Shown one piece after another: positions 9,642 to 19,668 of a stretch of DNA of 64,000 bases (position 1 is its first letter; every line of letters begins with the position of its first letter). A program made the translations under genes and the position numbers. Source of the stretch: an uncultured Sphingomonadaceae bacterium. GTDB taxonomy: Bacteria; Pseudomonadota; Alphaproteobacteria; Sphingomonadales; Sphingomonadaceae. The notes below the pieces were generated by a model, which was not told the origin of the DNA, did not search any database, and saw only the letters and a program-made list of their open reading frames with translations. The stretch spans positions 619,501 to 683,500 of the forward strand of contig CANNCV010000001.1 of the NCBI GenBank assembly GCA_947503245.1. Direction: 5' to 3'.

Positions 9642-10769
9642 TTAGGCTGCGCTGAACCAACCAACACCATCACGGGTTTCGCATTGTGCGCGGCCGGTCC
9701 GCTCCAAATGGCGCAAATGGGCCATGGCTTCGCCTGCGGCCAATCCGTAGACGCTGTCGTCAATTGTCCTATCAAACAATAGGTCAAAACAGTCAGTGGC
9801 GCGCAATTCACGCTTGGCCAGTTCGGCCTCTAACGCATCCAGTCTTTGATGATGACCTTGCGCCAATATGTCGAGCCTGTGCTGAACGCCGGTAAAGGGG
9901 TAACCATGGGCTGGCAGCACCAGCATATCATCGGCCAAAGCGGCTTTAAATTTATCGATACTGGCCAGCCACTCGCCCAATGGATCGCTATCCGGTTCGG
10001 CATCCATCAATGAGACATTGGAAGTGATACGCGGCAAAATCTGGTCACCAGCAATGATGACGCCATTATGATGATCGACAAAGCTGCAATGTTCAGGTGT
10101 GTGTCCACCGCCAGTTATGGCGTGCCATTGGCGCTTGCCGACAGTAATAACATCGCCATCATTGATACGGCGATGGCTGATCGGCAGGCGCGATACGGCG
10201 CGCGCAAAATTGCCCCAGCCCTGCTTTGCAAATTTTGCCAGCCGCTCTTCGGAATAGCCATTAAATTTGCGCAGCGCGATGGCTTCTTTGGGCGGTGCGT
10301 CTTGAATATCTGATGTCAGCATCCGCGCCATCAGCCACTCGGTGCGGTTCATCCATATCTTGACCTTAAACTTGTTGGCCAGCCATCCTGCACAGCCAAT
10401 ATGATCGGGGTGAAAATGGGTGACCAATATACGGGTCAGCTCTTTGTCTTTTAACGGCCCTGCAAATAATGACTTCCAGCTATCAATTGCTGGCGGCATA
10501 AACAGGCCGGTATCGGCGATCGCATAGCCTTTTTCGACATCATTATCATCGCTCAGCAACCAGATATTGATATGGTTCAGATTGCCCGGCACGGGCAGGC
10601 GTGTCCAACCGATATCCGGCAAGAGCGGGAATATGGTGCCATATTCGGGTGCTTGCTCACCCAAAGGGTAGGTCAGCCCCTTAAATTCGGTAGGCTCAAA
10701 GCCATGGTCAGCCAAAAGCGTCCAATCCGGCTCGCCACTGGCTGTCTCAGGCGCTGTGCTGGCCATCAA
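9642..10769 (-). CDS. MBL-fold metallo-hydrolase
   Basis: THFHPDHIGCAG Zn motif plus downstream GGGHTPEH. Confidence 0.9.
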   Translation of the reverse strand: MMASTAPETASGEPDWTLLADHGFEPTEFKGLTYPLGEQAPEYGTIFPLLPDIGWTRLPVPGNLNHINIWLLSDDNDVEKGYAIADTGLFMPPAIDSWKSLFAGPLKDKELTRILVTHFHPDHIGCAGWLANKFKVKIWMNRTEWLMARMLTSDIQDAPPKEAIALRKFNGYSEERLAKFAKQGWGNFARAVSRLPISHRRINDGDVITVGKRQWHAITGGGHTPEHCSFVDHHNGVIIAGDQILPRITSNVSLMDAEPDSDPLGEWLASIDKFKAALADDMLVLPAHGYPFTGVQHRLDILAQGHHQRLDALEAELAKRELRATDCFDLLFDRTIDDSVYGLAAGEAMAHLRHLERTGRAQCETRDGVGWFSAA

Positions 10770-11482
10770 TTTTCAGGGTTGCTGCCCAGCGGTTCACCAC
10801 CCAGCAACTTGGCTGTCATGGCTTCTTCTTCAGCTTGTTTTAGAGCATCTTCTGCGGCCTGACGTTCGGCGGCGCGCTCTGCTTGTAATTGCTCGATCAT
10901 CGCAGCGCGATCACCGCCAAGGCGGCTATCTTCATTATCGCTGGTGGCAATGCCAGCACGCTTAGCGGCTTTCGCTACAACAGCATCCAGATCACGCTGG
11001 CTGCAAAGGCCGAGTGTTACAGGGTCTTTGGGTTGAATATTGGCGATGTTCCAATGACTGCGATCACGAATAGCGTTGATGGTGTTGCGCGTGGTACCGA
11101 TCAGCTTGCTGATCTGACCATCGGAGATTTCCGGGTGATTGCGCAGCAACCATGCGATGCCATCAGGCTTATCCTGCCGCTTGGAAACAGGTGTATAGCG
11201 CGGGCCTTTGGTCCGGTGCTTTTGCTCGGGCCCTTTGGCGATGATGAGGCTATAATCTGGATCGGCCTGACCTTTGTCTAGCTCTTCCTGCGTTAGCTCG
11301 CCAGCCTGAATCGGGTCGCGCCCTGTATATTTGGAGCTAGCCAGATCATCCGCCATCGCCTGCACTTCCAGAATGTGCAAACCGCAAAATTCCGCAATTT
11401 GTTCAAAGCTAAGACCCGTATTGTCCACCAGCCATGAAGCGGTGGCGTGCGGCATAAGCGGCTTTACACTTGTATCGGCCAT
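10766..11482 (-). CDS. trcR: DUF1013 cell-cycle transcriptional regulator, TrcR-like
   Basis: MPHATASWLVDNTGLSFEQIAEFCGLHILEVQAMAD...GIAWLLRNHPEISDGQISKLIGTTRNTINAIRDRSHWN is characteristic; 4-bp overlap with the downstream MBL gene. Confidence 0.88.
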   Translation of the reverse strand: MADTSVKPLMPHATASWLVDNTGLSFEQIAEFCGLHILEVQAMADDLASSKYTGRDPIQAGELTQEELDKGQADPDYSLIIAKGPEQKHRTKGPRYTPVSKRQDKPDGIAWLLRNHPEISDGQISKLIGTTRNTINAIRDRSHWNIANIQPKDPVTLGLCSQRDLDAVVAKAAKRAGIATSDNEDSRLGGDRAAMIEQLQAERAAERQAAEDALKQAEEEAMTAKLLGGEPLGSNPEN

Positions 11483-11776
11483 GATCTGTTTTCTCCTGTC
11501 AGCCGGATGTTGCTATCATGGCATGATGTCATCAAGCCGCGCTGCATCCGGGATATGCAAATAATAATGGCCACCCCATGCAGGGCGGCCTTCATCCTCT
11601 CGGTACGCTTTTTTTCCGTCATCGGCAAGACTTGTTGCACATGGCACGAACTTCTTACCGATTTTGCCATGAGATAGTGCAGACAAAAGCGATTGCACCT
11701 GTGTCGTAACGCTATCGTTTCGGTTTAAGCAATCGTCAAGAATTTGCGAATAACTTGATTGTATCAGGAGGAGATG

Positions 11777-12514
11777 ATGAAGAATATCATGATGATCAAA
11801 CGCATTATTGCGGTTCTATTGGGCAGTTTGCTTCTGACAGGGTGTTTTGGCAGCAAAGAGCAGGAATATATCGTTAAAAAACCAGCTTCTCAGCTCTATC
11901 AGATCATTTCCAGTCTTGAACTTAATGGCTCGGCACTTGGTTCCTATGCGGATGCGGCCAATACCATCACGGTTACGCGCGTCAATAATGAGTCCGTCAC
12001 TTACAAGTTCACGTCCGAGGAAGATCAGGATGGTGCGACAATCGCATTCCGGTTTCAGCCTTCGACAGATGGCAAAGCGACCAAGGTGCTGGTGACCTAT
12101 GATATCCCAACCGTCAGTGTTGGTGACGGCAAATCACTGGGCAAATCGGCGGGTGAATATTTTGTTGTGCCGACCCTTGTGCGCAAAGCTTTTAAAAAGG
12201 ATTTGAAAAAGCTCTTCAAAGCGATTGAGGAAAGCAAGCCACACCGCCAATCTGCGCGCGAACTGAATCTTGCCTTTCATGCGGTCAGTTTGGTGACAAA
12301 CCCTAAGAAAATGCGGTCACTCGTGGAATCTGATTCTTCACGCTATGCGGTGTTGAACAATAATTTCCGTGATGATGGCGGGCGTGACTATGCTGGTTCA
12401 TCCACCAATATTGATGCGGCGAGCAAGGGAGGTTGGGCCACGGACAATGCACGGCCAATGAGCGATGCTAAGCCGATGACTGATACGGATAATACCGAAT
12501 TCAGCACGTGGTAA
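11777..12514 (+). CDS. Putative lipoprotein
   Basis: Signal plus lipobox LLLTGCFG; strong AGGAGG upstream of ATG 11774/11777. Confidence 0.7.
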   Translation: MKNIMMIKRIIAVLLGSLLLTGCFGSKEQEYIVKKPASQLYQIISSLELNGSALGSYADAANTITVTRVNNESVTYKFTSEEDQDGATIAFRFQPSTDGKATKVLVTYDIPTVSVGDGKSLGKSAGEYFVVPTLVRKAFKKDLKKLFKAIEESKPHRQSARELNLAFHAVSLVTNPKKMRSLVESDSSRYAVLNNNFRDDGGRDYAGSSTNIDAASKGGWATDNARPMSDAKPMTDTDNTEFSTW

Positions 12515-12549
12515 GCGCTAGTCTTAACAGTCTTTTCGCCCTAGCGCTT
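12513..12549. terminator. Convergent-gene hairpin (possible bidirectional terminator)
   Basis: AAGCGCTAG (12513-12521)/CTAGCGCTT (12541-12549), 9-bp perfect arms at the two converging gene ends. Confidence 0.45.
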
Positions 12550-13622
12550 TAGTCGCCAGCCACTTTCAACACTATCTTGCCGATATGTGCGCCAGATTCC
12601 ATATGCTGATGGGCGTCTGCAGCCTGATCCAGCGGAAAGACTGTATCAACCGCTGGAGCCAATGCCCCTGCATTGACCATCGGCCAGACAATATTGTGAA
12701 TCTCATCAGCCAATAAGGCTTTAAATTCACCGCTGCGCGCTCTCAATGTTGATCCAGTGAGCACGAGCCGTTTGCGCATAATCTCAACCATGGAGATTTC
12801 CGCTGTCAGCCCACCTTGTACGGCAATGGTCACATGGCGACCATCTTCTGCAAGGCAAGACATGTTGCGCGGCACATAGTCGCCAGCCACCATGTCGATG
12901 ACAATATTGACCCCTCCGCCATTGGTCAGCCGTTCAACCTCAGCGACAAAGTCCTGCGTCTTGTAATTAATAGCCACATCAGCGCCAGCATGGAGAGCCG
13001 CAGCGCATTTCTCATCCGAACCGCATGTCACATAAATGGTCATATCGAACAATTTGGCTAATTTAATCGCCATCATGCCGATGCCGCTGGTGCCGCCATG
13101 GACCAAGACGCTTTCGCCTTTGCGGGCATAGGCGCGCTCAAACAGATTGTGCCAGACGGTAAACAATGTTTCAGGCAAGGCTGCCGCAGATGACATATCC
13201 AATATTTCAGGCACAGGCAGGCAATGGCGATAGTCGGCACAGCAATATTCTGCATAGCCGCCGCCTGCGACCAGAGCGCATATTTTCTGGCCTATCATCT
13301 CGACTGGAACATTCTTGCCCGCTGCCACAACGGTGCCGGATATTTCCAGTCCGAAGATTGTCGGCGCACCGGCCGGCGGTGGATAAAAGCCTTTGCGTTG
13401 GATAATATCGGGGCGATTTACTCCGGCATAGGCAACAGCAATCAGCAGATCATCATCGCCAGGTGTTGGCACTTTATGCTGGCCCAATATCAATGCATCG
13501 GGGCCACCAGGCTGCGGCGCATCGACGGCGCGCATCATGTCCGGAATATCGCCGTCTCGTCTAGGATCTGTATCAGCCATCATATTGCCCACTGCGCCCC
13601 CTCTATATCGTGGCTTTAGCAC
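12549..13622 (-). CDS. NAD(P)H-quinone oxidoreductase / zinc-type MDR family
   Basis: PDIIQRKGFYPPPAGAPTIFGLEISGTV; ESVLVHGGTSGIGMMAIKLAK. Confidence 0.9.
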   Translation of the reverse strand: MLKPRYRGGAVGNMMADTDPRRDGDIPDMMRAVDAPQPGGPDALILGQHKVPTPGDDDLLIAVAYAGVNRPDIIQRKGFYPPPAGAPTIFGLEISGTVVAAGKNVPVEMIGQKICALVAGGGYAEYCCADYRHCLPVPEILDMSSAAALPETLFTVWHNLFERAYARKGESVLVHGGTSGIGMMAIKLAKLFDMTIYVTCGSDEKCAAALHAGADVAINYKTQDFVAEVERLTNGGGVNIVIDMVAGDYVPRNMSCLAEDGRHVTIAVQGGLTAEISMVEIMRKRLVLTGSTLRARSGEFKALLADEIHNIVWPMVNAGALAPAVDTVFPLDQAADAHQHMESGAHIGKIVLKVAGD

Positions 13623-13693
13623 GATTACGCTATTTTGTTATTTTTGCGGAATAGTTTATTGACAGCTTGCAGCAACAGGTCAACATTAACGCC

Positions 13694-13912
13694 ATGGATG
13701 AAGACGATTTTACTACCGGATTTACCGCCGCAAAGGGCGATGATGTGCTGGCACAATTGGCAAAGACTGACCTTGATCCGCTGTCAATTGATGAACTGAA
13801 TGAACGGGTTGCTGCGCTAAAAGCTGAAATCACGCGATGTGAAGCGCATCGTGACAATGCATCAAGCCACCGCCTCGCCGCCGAAGCGCTTTTTGGCAAT
13901 AAGAAAAGCTAA
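13694..13912 (+). CDS. DUF1192 family protein
   Basis: MDEDDFTTGFTAAKGDDVLAQLAKTDLDPLSIDELNERVAALKAEITRCEAH matches the family pattern; start revised to internal Met. Confidence 0.75.
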   Translation: MDEDDFTTGFTAAKGDDVLAQLAKTDLDPLSIDELNERVAALKAEITRCEAHRDNASSHRLAAEALFGNKKS

Positions 13913-14125
13913 TTGTGCCGGGCACCATCGCAAAGTTTCAAAAGCCACCTATATATTATTGAGACGCTGGTAACCTCAAACATTTGGGTATCAGGTAAAT
14001 CTATTATGTTATTTGCCGTGAGAACACAGGTTACGGCAAAACTGCGTCAAAATTGTTTTTGGCCTTGCAAAATACCGAATTTATGCGCTGATTAGCCATA
14101 GTGAATCGAAAGAGAAAACGAGAAT

Positions 14126-16447
14126 ATGCCTTCATTTACAGAATCGCTGGAAAAAACCATCCATCTGGCATTGCACAATGCCAAGGAGCGGCGCCACGAA
14201 TATGCCACGTTGGAGCATTTGCTGCTCGCGCTGGTCAGTGATGAAGATGCATCCGAAGTGATGCGTGCATGCGGCGTCGATCTGGAAGAGCTGAATGACA
14301 CTTTAGTGCATTATCTCGACCGTGAGTTGGAATCGCTGAAAGTCGATCAGGATGTAGAGCCCGCGCCGACATCGGTTTTTCAGCGTGTTGTGCAACGCGC
14401 CTTGCTGCATGTCCAAAGCTCTAATCGCGATGTTGTTACAGGCGCCAATGTATTGGTGGCCCTGTTTTCAGAGCGGGAAAGCTATGCCGTATATTTTCTG
14501 CAGCAACAGGATATGAGCCGTCTCGACGCCGTTAGCTATATTAGCCACGGCATTGGCAAGGGTGGGCAGGCCGGCAGTGCAACACCGCCCGAAGGCGCAG
14601 AAGATCAAGCGGAAGCCGCAAAAGGCGATGGCAAGAGCAAGAAAGAAAGTGCGCTTGACCAATTCACCGTCAATCTGAACAAAAAGGCCGAGGACGGTAA
14701 AATCGATCCGTTGATTGGCCGCGGTCCGGAAGTGGATCGCACTGTACAGATCCTGTGCCGCAGGTCGAAAAACAATCCGCTTTATGTTGGTGATCCAGGG
14801 GTCGGCAAGACAGCCATTGCCGAAGGTTTGGCCCGCAAAATCATTGAAGGTGACGTCCCTGAAGTATTGCTGGAGGCTGTGATCTACTCTCTCGACATGG
14901 GCGCTCTGCTGGCAGGTACACGTTATCGCGGCGATTTTGAGGAGCGGCTTAAGCAAGTTGTATCCGAGCTGGAAAAATTGCCGCATGCTGTTCTGTTCAT
15001 TGACGAGATTCATACCGTGATTGGTGCGGGCGCCACCTCTGGCGGTGCCATGGATGCTTCCAACTTGTTGAAACCGGCTTTGTCCGGCGGTTCTATCCGC
15101 TGCATCGGCTCGACCACCTATAAGGAATTTCGCAACCATTTTGAGAAAGACCGGGCTTTGCTCCGGCGCTTCCAGAAAATCGACGTGGCGGAACCAAGCA
15201 TTGATGACACCATCAAGATTTTGCGCGGCTTGCGTTCGGCCTTTGAAGACCATCATAAGGTCAAATATACGCCTGATGCCCTGAAAACCGCAGTGGAGAT
15301 GTCGGCGCGCTATATCAATGACCGCAAACTACCGGATAAGGCGATTGACGTGATTGATGAGGTCGGCGCGATGCAGATGCTGATGCCGCCTTCTCGTCGC
15401 CGCAAAACCATTACTGCGCGCGAAATTGAGGCTGTGATTGCGACCATGGCGCGGATACCGCCCAAATCTGTATCAAAAGATGATCGCAAGCAATTGGAAC
15501 ATCTTGAGCGTGACCTAAAGCATGTTGTGTTCGGGCAGGATATTGCGATCAGCAAATTGTCGAGCGCTATCAAATTGTCACGGGCTGGCTTGCGCGAGCC
15601 GGAAAAACCAATTGGCAATTATCTCTTTAGCGGTCCAACAGGTGTCGGCAAAACAGAGGTGGCTCGCCAATTGGCAAGTGTCATGGGCATTCCGCTTCAG
15701 CGTTTTGACATGTCAGAATATATGGAGCGTCATTCGATCAGCCGGTTGATCGGCGCGCCTCCAGGCTATGTTGGCTATGATCAAGGTGGTCTGCTTACTG
15801 ATGCTGTCGATCAAAACCCACATTGTGTGCTGTTGCTCGATGAAATTGAGAAGGCGCACCCTGATCTGTTCAACGTGCTGCTGCAAGTCATGGACAATGG
15901 CAAGCTGACCGACCATCATGGCAAGACCGTTGATTTTCGCAACGTGGTGCTGATCATGACCACCAATGCTGGTGCCGCCGATATGGCGCGTGAAGGCATT
16001 GGCTTCGGTAATAATGACCGTGAAGATGTGCAGGAAGATGCCGTGAAGAAAATGTTCACGCCAGAATTCCGCAACCGTCTCGACGCGATTGTTCCGTTCA
16101 CCTATTTGTCACCAGAGGTTGTTGCTCGGGTCGTTGATAAGTTTATCTTGCAACTGGAGCTGCAATTGGCTGATCAAAATGTGCATATTCAGCTAGATGC
16201 TGATGCACGGGCATGGCTCGCTGAAAAAGGCTATGATAAACTCTTTGGTGCCCGTCCCATGGGGCGTCTCATCCAAGAGAAGATCAAGCAGCCTTTGGCG
16301 GAAGAGCTATTGTTCGGCAAATTGGCGCAAGGCGGCGAAGTCTCTGTGCATATGAAAGACAAGCAGATGGCGTTTGAAATCACCGCTGCACCGCCGCGCG
16401 GTTCTGGCAAAAAGCCGAAAAAGAAAGTCCCTGCCAAGAAGGGCTAG
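14126..16447 (+). CDS. clpA: ATP-dependent Clp protease ATP-binding subunit ClpA
   Basis: 773 aa; two AAA modules (GDPGVGKTAIAEGLA; GPTGVGKTEVARQLA), N-terminal Clp_N, GAGATSGGAMDASNLLKPAL. Confidence 0.97.
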   Translation: MPSFTESLEKTIHLALHNAKERRHEYATLEHLLLALVSDEDASEVMRACGVDLEELNDTLVHYLDRELESLKVDQDVEPAPTSVFQRVVQRALLHVQSSNRDVVTGANVLVALFSERESYAVYFLQQQDMSRLDAVSYISHGIGKGGQAGSATPPEGAEDQAEAAKGDGKSKKESALDQFTVNLNKKAEDGKIDPLIGRGPEVDRTVQILCRRSKNNPLYVGDPGVGKTAIAEGLARKIIEGDVPEVLLEAVIYSLDMGALLAGTRYRGDFEERLKQVVSELEKLPHAVLFIDEIHTVIGAGATSGGAMDASNLLKPALSGGSIRCIGSTTYKEFRNHFEKDRALLRRFQKIDVAEPSIDDTIKILRGLRSAFEDHHKVKYTPDALKTAVEMSARYINDRKLPDKAIDVIDEVGAMQMLMPPSRRRKTITAREIEAVIATMARIPPKSVSKDDRKQLEHLERDLKHVVFGQDIAISKLSSAIKLSRAGLREPEKPIGNYLFSGPTGVGKTEVARQLASVMGIPLQRFDMSEYMERHSISRLIGAPPGYVGYDQGGLLTDAVDQNPHCVLLLDEIEKAHPDLFNVLLQVMDNGKLTDHHGKTVDFRNVVLIMTTNAGAADMAREGIGFGNNDREDVQEDAVKKMFTPEFRNRLDAIVPFTYLSPEVVARVVDKFILQLELQLADQNVHIQLDADARAWLAEKGYDKLFGARPMGRLIQEKIKQPLAEELLFGKLAQGGEVSVHMKDKQMAFEITAAPPRGSGKKPKKKVPAKKG

Positions 16448-16482
16448 GTGACAGGAACATCATGGCCTTTGGGCAAGCATAG

Positions 16483-16513
16483 AGGCAGGGACTGGAAAGT
16501 CTTTGCCTTTTTG
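16483..16513 (+). terminator. Intrinsic terminator of clpA
   Basis: AGGCAGGGACT-GGAA-AGTCTTTGCCT stem (two G-U pairs) followed by TTTTT. Confidence 0.7.
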
Positions 16514-16548
16514 TTTGTCAGTTCCTCATTTTTATGGATCAGGCTGGC

Positions 16549-16590
16549 TTGACAGTTTGTGTGTCAAAAAAATTAGATTTTTGATATAAA
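16549..16590 (+). promoter_or_regulatory. Candidate promoter with dyad upstream of BLUF gene
   Basis: TTGACA-N7-TGTCAA dyad (16549-16567); TGTCAA -17 nt- TATAAA possible -35/-10. Confidence 0.35.
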
Positions 16591-16660
16591 GCTGCTTGCT
16601 TTTGTACGTTAAGCAGTTGTAACAATAGCACAAACATATGGTCAGAATGTCGAGGAAGCC

Positions 16661-17059
16661 ATGAAATCTGTGACGTATATCAGCACGGCCAAAGAAATTT
16701 TTGATAACGCCGCATTGGATACCTTGCTCTTACAATGCCGCGCTTTTAATGGCAAAAATGATATTACGGGATGCTTGGTCTATAACGGAATAAACTTTCT
16801 GCAATTGATTGAAGGCCCTGAAAGCTCGATTGATTCCTGCATGGCGCGGATTATTGCTGACGACCGCCATAGCGGCGTTGTTGGTATCCGCAGTGAGACG
16901 ATTGGCGTAAGGGAATTCCCTAGCTGGACCATGGCAGGGCGGTTATATCCCGATTCAAAAGGCCAAACCAGTGTTGGCATTATTGATGAAGTTTTGCAGG
17001 GTGCGCGCTCCCAGACACGGGCAATTTTCTCAAGCTTCACAACTTTGAAAGCGGCCTGA
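16661..17059 (+). CDS. Stand-alone BLUF domain blue-light photoreceptor
   Basis: 132 aa; VTYISTA (flavin Tyr), CRAFNGKNDITGCLVYNG (Asn), FLQLIEGP (Gln), DDRHSGVVGI, FPSWTMAG (Trp/Met). Confidence 0.92.
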   Translation: MKSVTYISTAKEIFDNAALDTLLLQCRAFNGKNDITGCLVYNGINFLQLIEGPESSIDSCMARIIADDRHSGVVGIRSETIGVREFPSWTMAGRLYPDSKGQTSVGIIDEVLQGARSQTRAIFSSFTTLKAA

Positions 17060-17107
17060 TCCGTATCATACCTTGAGAGTTACGCCGCTTAGGCTTATAT
17101 ATTTCTC

Positions 17108-17434
17108 ATGAGTGACATCCAACTTCTCCCGGGCGCAGCCAAACGTGTTACACAAATTGCTGAAAAGCTCGGCAAACAAGCCATGCTGCGTCTGTCTGTA
17201 GAGGGCGGCGGTTGTAGCGGCTTTCAATATCGTTTTGGCTTGGCCGATTCGATTGAAGATGACGATAAAGTTGCCGAATGCGACGGTGTTAAGCTTGTGG
17301 TTGATGAAATCAGCCTCGATCTGGTGCGCGGTGCAGCGGTTGATTTTGTCGAAAGCCTAGGCGGCGCATCTTTTCAGGTAACCAATCCCAATGCTGCCTC
17401 TGGTTGCGGCTGTGGCTCCAGCTTTTCCGTCTAA
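17108..17434 (+). CDS. erpA: Iron-sulfur cluster insertion protein (ErpA/IscA family)
   Basis: LRLSVEGGGCSGFQYRFGL ... NAASGCGCGSSFSV conserved Cys motifs. Confidence 0.93.
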   Translation: MSDIQLLPGAAKRVTQIAEKLGKQAMLRLSVEGGGCSGFQYRFGLADSIEDDDKVAECDGVKLVVDEISLDLVRGAAVDFVESLGGASFQVTNPNAASGCGCGSSFSV

Positions 17435-17479
17435 ACGCTTTTCTGTCTAAACAATGCTGCGCCGCATATGGCCGCACCA

Positions 17480-18727
17480 TCAATAGCGCTTAACCAATTT
17501 CAAATCCCTATCCGGCCGATAATGGTCCAGCATATCCGCGCGCTGACCCTGCATAATCTCTTGCGCGGCAATCTCTCCAACAAGCGGCGCCAAAGAAACA
17601 CCGCTGTGCATGATGGCCAGATAAGCTTGGGGCCTATCCTTTGGTGCGCCAAGAACGGGGTGGCCATCCAGCGGCAAAGGGCGCCAGCCGATATAAACAT
17701 CGTCAATCTCTGCGCGCGCAATTGCTGGTAAATATTGCGCGGCGACGCTTATAATTCGCGCGGCATGCGCCTGTGCCATTGCGGTATCGGGGAAGCGATT
17801 GGGCCGATCTTTCAGCCTTTCATCATGCGCGGCAGTCTTTGGCGGTCCGTCCTGCTCCCCTAAGACGATGCGGCCATCATCACGTTGATGAATGTGTACA
17901 CCGGGCGCAACGATGATCCGCTGCGCCAATCGGGGCATAGGCGTGGTCAAAACAATCACGCCCGAAGTAGAACGTTGCGGCAGATCAATGCCCGCAAGCT
18001 GCTGCACCGCCTCTGGGTCTGCGCCGGTGGCGATGACATAATGGTCAACCGCCACATCGCCTTTGCTGGTGGTCAATATCGTCCCACCATCTTTTGCGGG
18101 CTTTGCTGCGCTCACATTGCATTGGGTTGTCAGTTTCGCGCCCAAAGCAACCGCCTTGTTGACGAGCAATTGCGCCGCCTGCACGGGGTCAACCGCGCCA
18201 TCATTGCCGGAAAATGCAGCCTGCCCATCATCAGGAAAGATCAATTCCGGCTCCATAGAGCGTATTGCTTCTGCATCGAGCATTTTTGTCGGTTCGCCCC
18301 AACGCGCCTGTTCGGCAATTTGCTCTGCCAATAATGTTTGCCGTTCCTGTGATGCAAACCATTCCAATGATCCGCCCCAACGCACGGGCAGATCAAGTTC
18401 TGCCTCCAGCTTTTTCCACCCTGTAAGGCTTTTTTGGGTGAAGCTGTGATAATGGCGCGGCTGCTTTGCCCAGCTGGCGTTGATCCATGCAAAGGTGCCT
18501 CGGCTGGCGCGCGTTGCAATGTCTGACCGCTCCAAAATCGTTACTTTTGCGCCAGCCAGCGCCAGATGATAGGCAATCGATGCACCGACTATGCCGCAGC
18601 CGATCACCGCCACATGCTTCGCTTTGCCCAGAGATTCTGGCGAACATGCGGCCAGCGCCGCGCTTGCCGCAGCCAATTGCAGCACCATGCGCCGGTTTAC
18701 GCTGGGGCCGTCAAAACCATATGTCAT
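17480..18727 (-). CDS. FAD-dependent oxidoreductase (DAO family)
   Basis: VAVIGCGIVGASIAYHLALAGAKVTILE Rossmann motif; N-terminal RRMVLQLAAASAALAAC export-like segment. Confidence 0.88.
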   Translation of the reverse strand: MTYGFDGPSVNRRMVLQLAAASAALAACSPESLGKAKHVAVIGCGIVGASIAYHLALAGAKVTILERSDIATRASRGTFAWINASWAKQPRHYHSFTQKSLTGWKKLEAELDLPVRWGGSLEWFASQERQTLLAEQIAEQARWGEPTKMLDAEAIRSMEPELIFPDDGQAAFSGNDGAVDPVQAAQLLVNKAVALGAKLTTQCNVSAAKPAKDGGTILTTSKGDVAVDHYVIATGADPEAVQQLAGIDLPQRSTSGVIVLTTPMPRLAQRIIVAPGVHIHQRDDGRIVLGEQDGPPKTAAHDERLKDRPNRFPDTAMAQAHAARIISVAAQYLPAIARAEIDDVYIGWRPLPLDGHPVLGAPKDRPQAYLAIMHSGVSLAPLVGEIAAQEIMQGQRADMLDHYRPDRDLKLVKRY

Positions 18728-18867
18728 ATTAAATTACCGCCCCCCTATTCAAACATATGTACAGACAAGCATGTTGCTCTCAGCCTGGCAATGATTTGCT
18801 GCAATAAACGCAAAGCTTCCGCAAATTGGCAAATGTCTTTGAAGCATGGGCGCAATGGCGCTAGACC

Positions 18868-19668
18868 ATGCGCATGACAAAAGTTGCCAGTTTTAACATT
18901 AACGGGATCAAGGCCCGTTTGCCGCGTTTGATTGAATGGTTGGAGGAGACGCAGCCCGATATTGCGTGCTTGCAAGAGATAAAAACGCAGGATGAGGGCT
19001 TCCCCATCGCGGAGTTTGAGAAGATTGGCTATGGCGCCATCTGGCATGGCCAAAAAAGCTTTAACGGCGTAGCGATATTGGCCAAGGGGAGCGAGCCGGT
19101 CGAAACCAAAAGGGGGCTGGATGGCGAGCCGGAGGATGACCATTCGCGCTATTTAGAGGCCGATGTGACTATTGGCGATGATGCGTCACCGCTGCGCGTG
19201 GCCAGTATCTATCTTCCTAATGGCAATCCATTGCCCGGCCCGAAATTTGATTATAAATTGCGCTGGATGAAGCGCCTGCGCGCGCGGGCGGCTGAAATCT
19301 GGGCGGAGGAAGTGCCTGCGGTTCTGGCCGGTGATTATAATGTTATCCCGCGCGATAATGATGTGTTCTCTGTCAACGCCATGGCGTCTGATGCGCTGAT
19401 GCAACCGGAATCACGCGCCGCCTATCGCCGTTTGCTGGCGGATGGGTGGACAGATGCGCTGGGCAATTGGCACCCGCAAGGCAATATCTGGACTTATTGG
19501 GATTATCAGCGCGGCGCGTGGCAACGCGATAATGGCTTTCGCATCGACCATCTGTTGCTCAGCCCGCAAGCGGCGGACCGGCTGAGCGCGTGCGGTGTCG
19601 ATAAAGACCATCGTGGCCGCGAAAAAGCCAGCGACCATGCACCAACATGGGTGATTTTGGACAGATGA
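18868..19668 (+). CDS. xth: Exodeoxyribonuclease III
   Basis: ASFNINGIKARLPRLIEWLEETQPDIACLQEIKTQDEGFP; GDYNVIPRDNDVF; RIDHLLLS; SDHAPTWV. Confidence 0.95.
   Translation: MRMTKVASFNINGIKARLPRLIEWLEETQPDIACLQEIKTQDEGFPIAEFEKIGYGAIWHGQKSFNGVAILAKGSEPVETKRGLDGEPEDDHSRYLEADVTIGDDASPLRVASIYLPNGNPLPGPKFDYKLRWMKRLRARAAEIWAEEVPAVLAGDYNVIPRDNDVFSVNAMASDALMQPESRAAYRRLLADGWTDALGNWHPQGNIWTYWDYQRGAWQRDNGFRIDHLLLSPQAADRLSACGVDKDHRGREKASDHAPTWVILDR

Noticed and set aside
11516-11698. 60-aa minus-strand ORF between trcR and the lipoprotein gene
   Set aside because: Starts with GTG, lacks a convincing SD and its frame stays open upstream through the lipoprotein promoter; cannot be supported as a gene, though a homology search would settle it.
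14468-15256. 262-aa minus-strand ORF inside clpA
   Set aside because: Antisense to the conserved AAA module.
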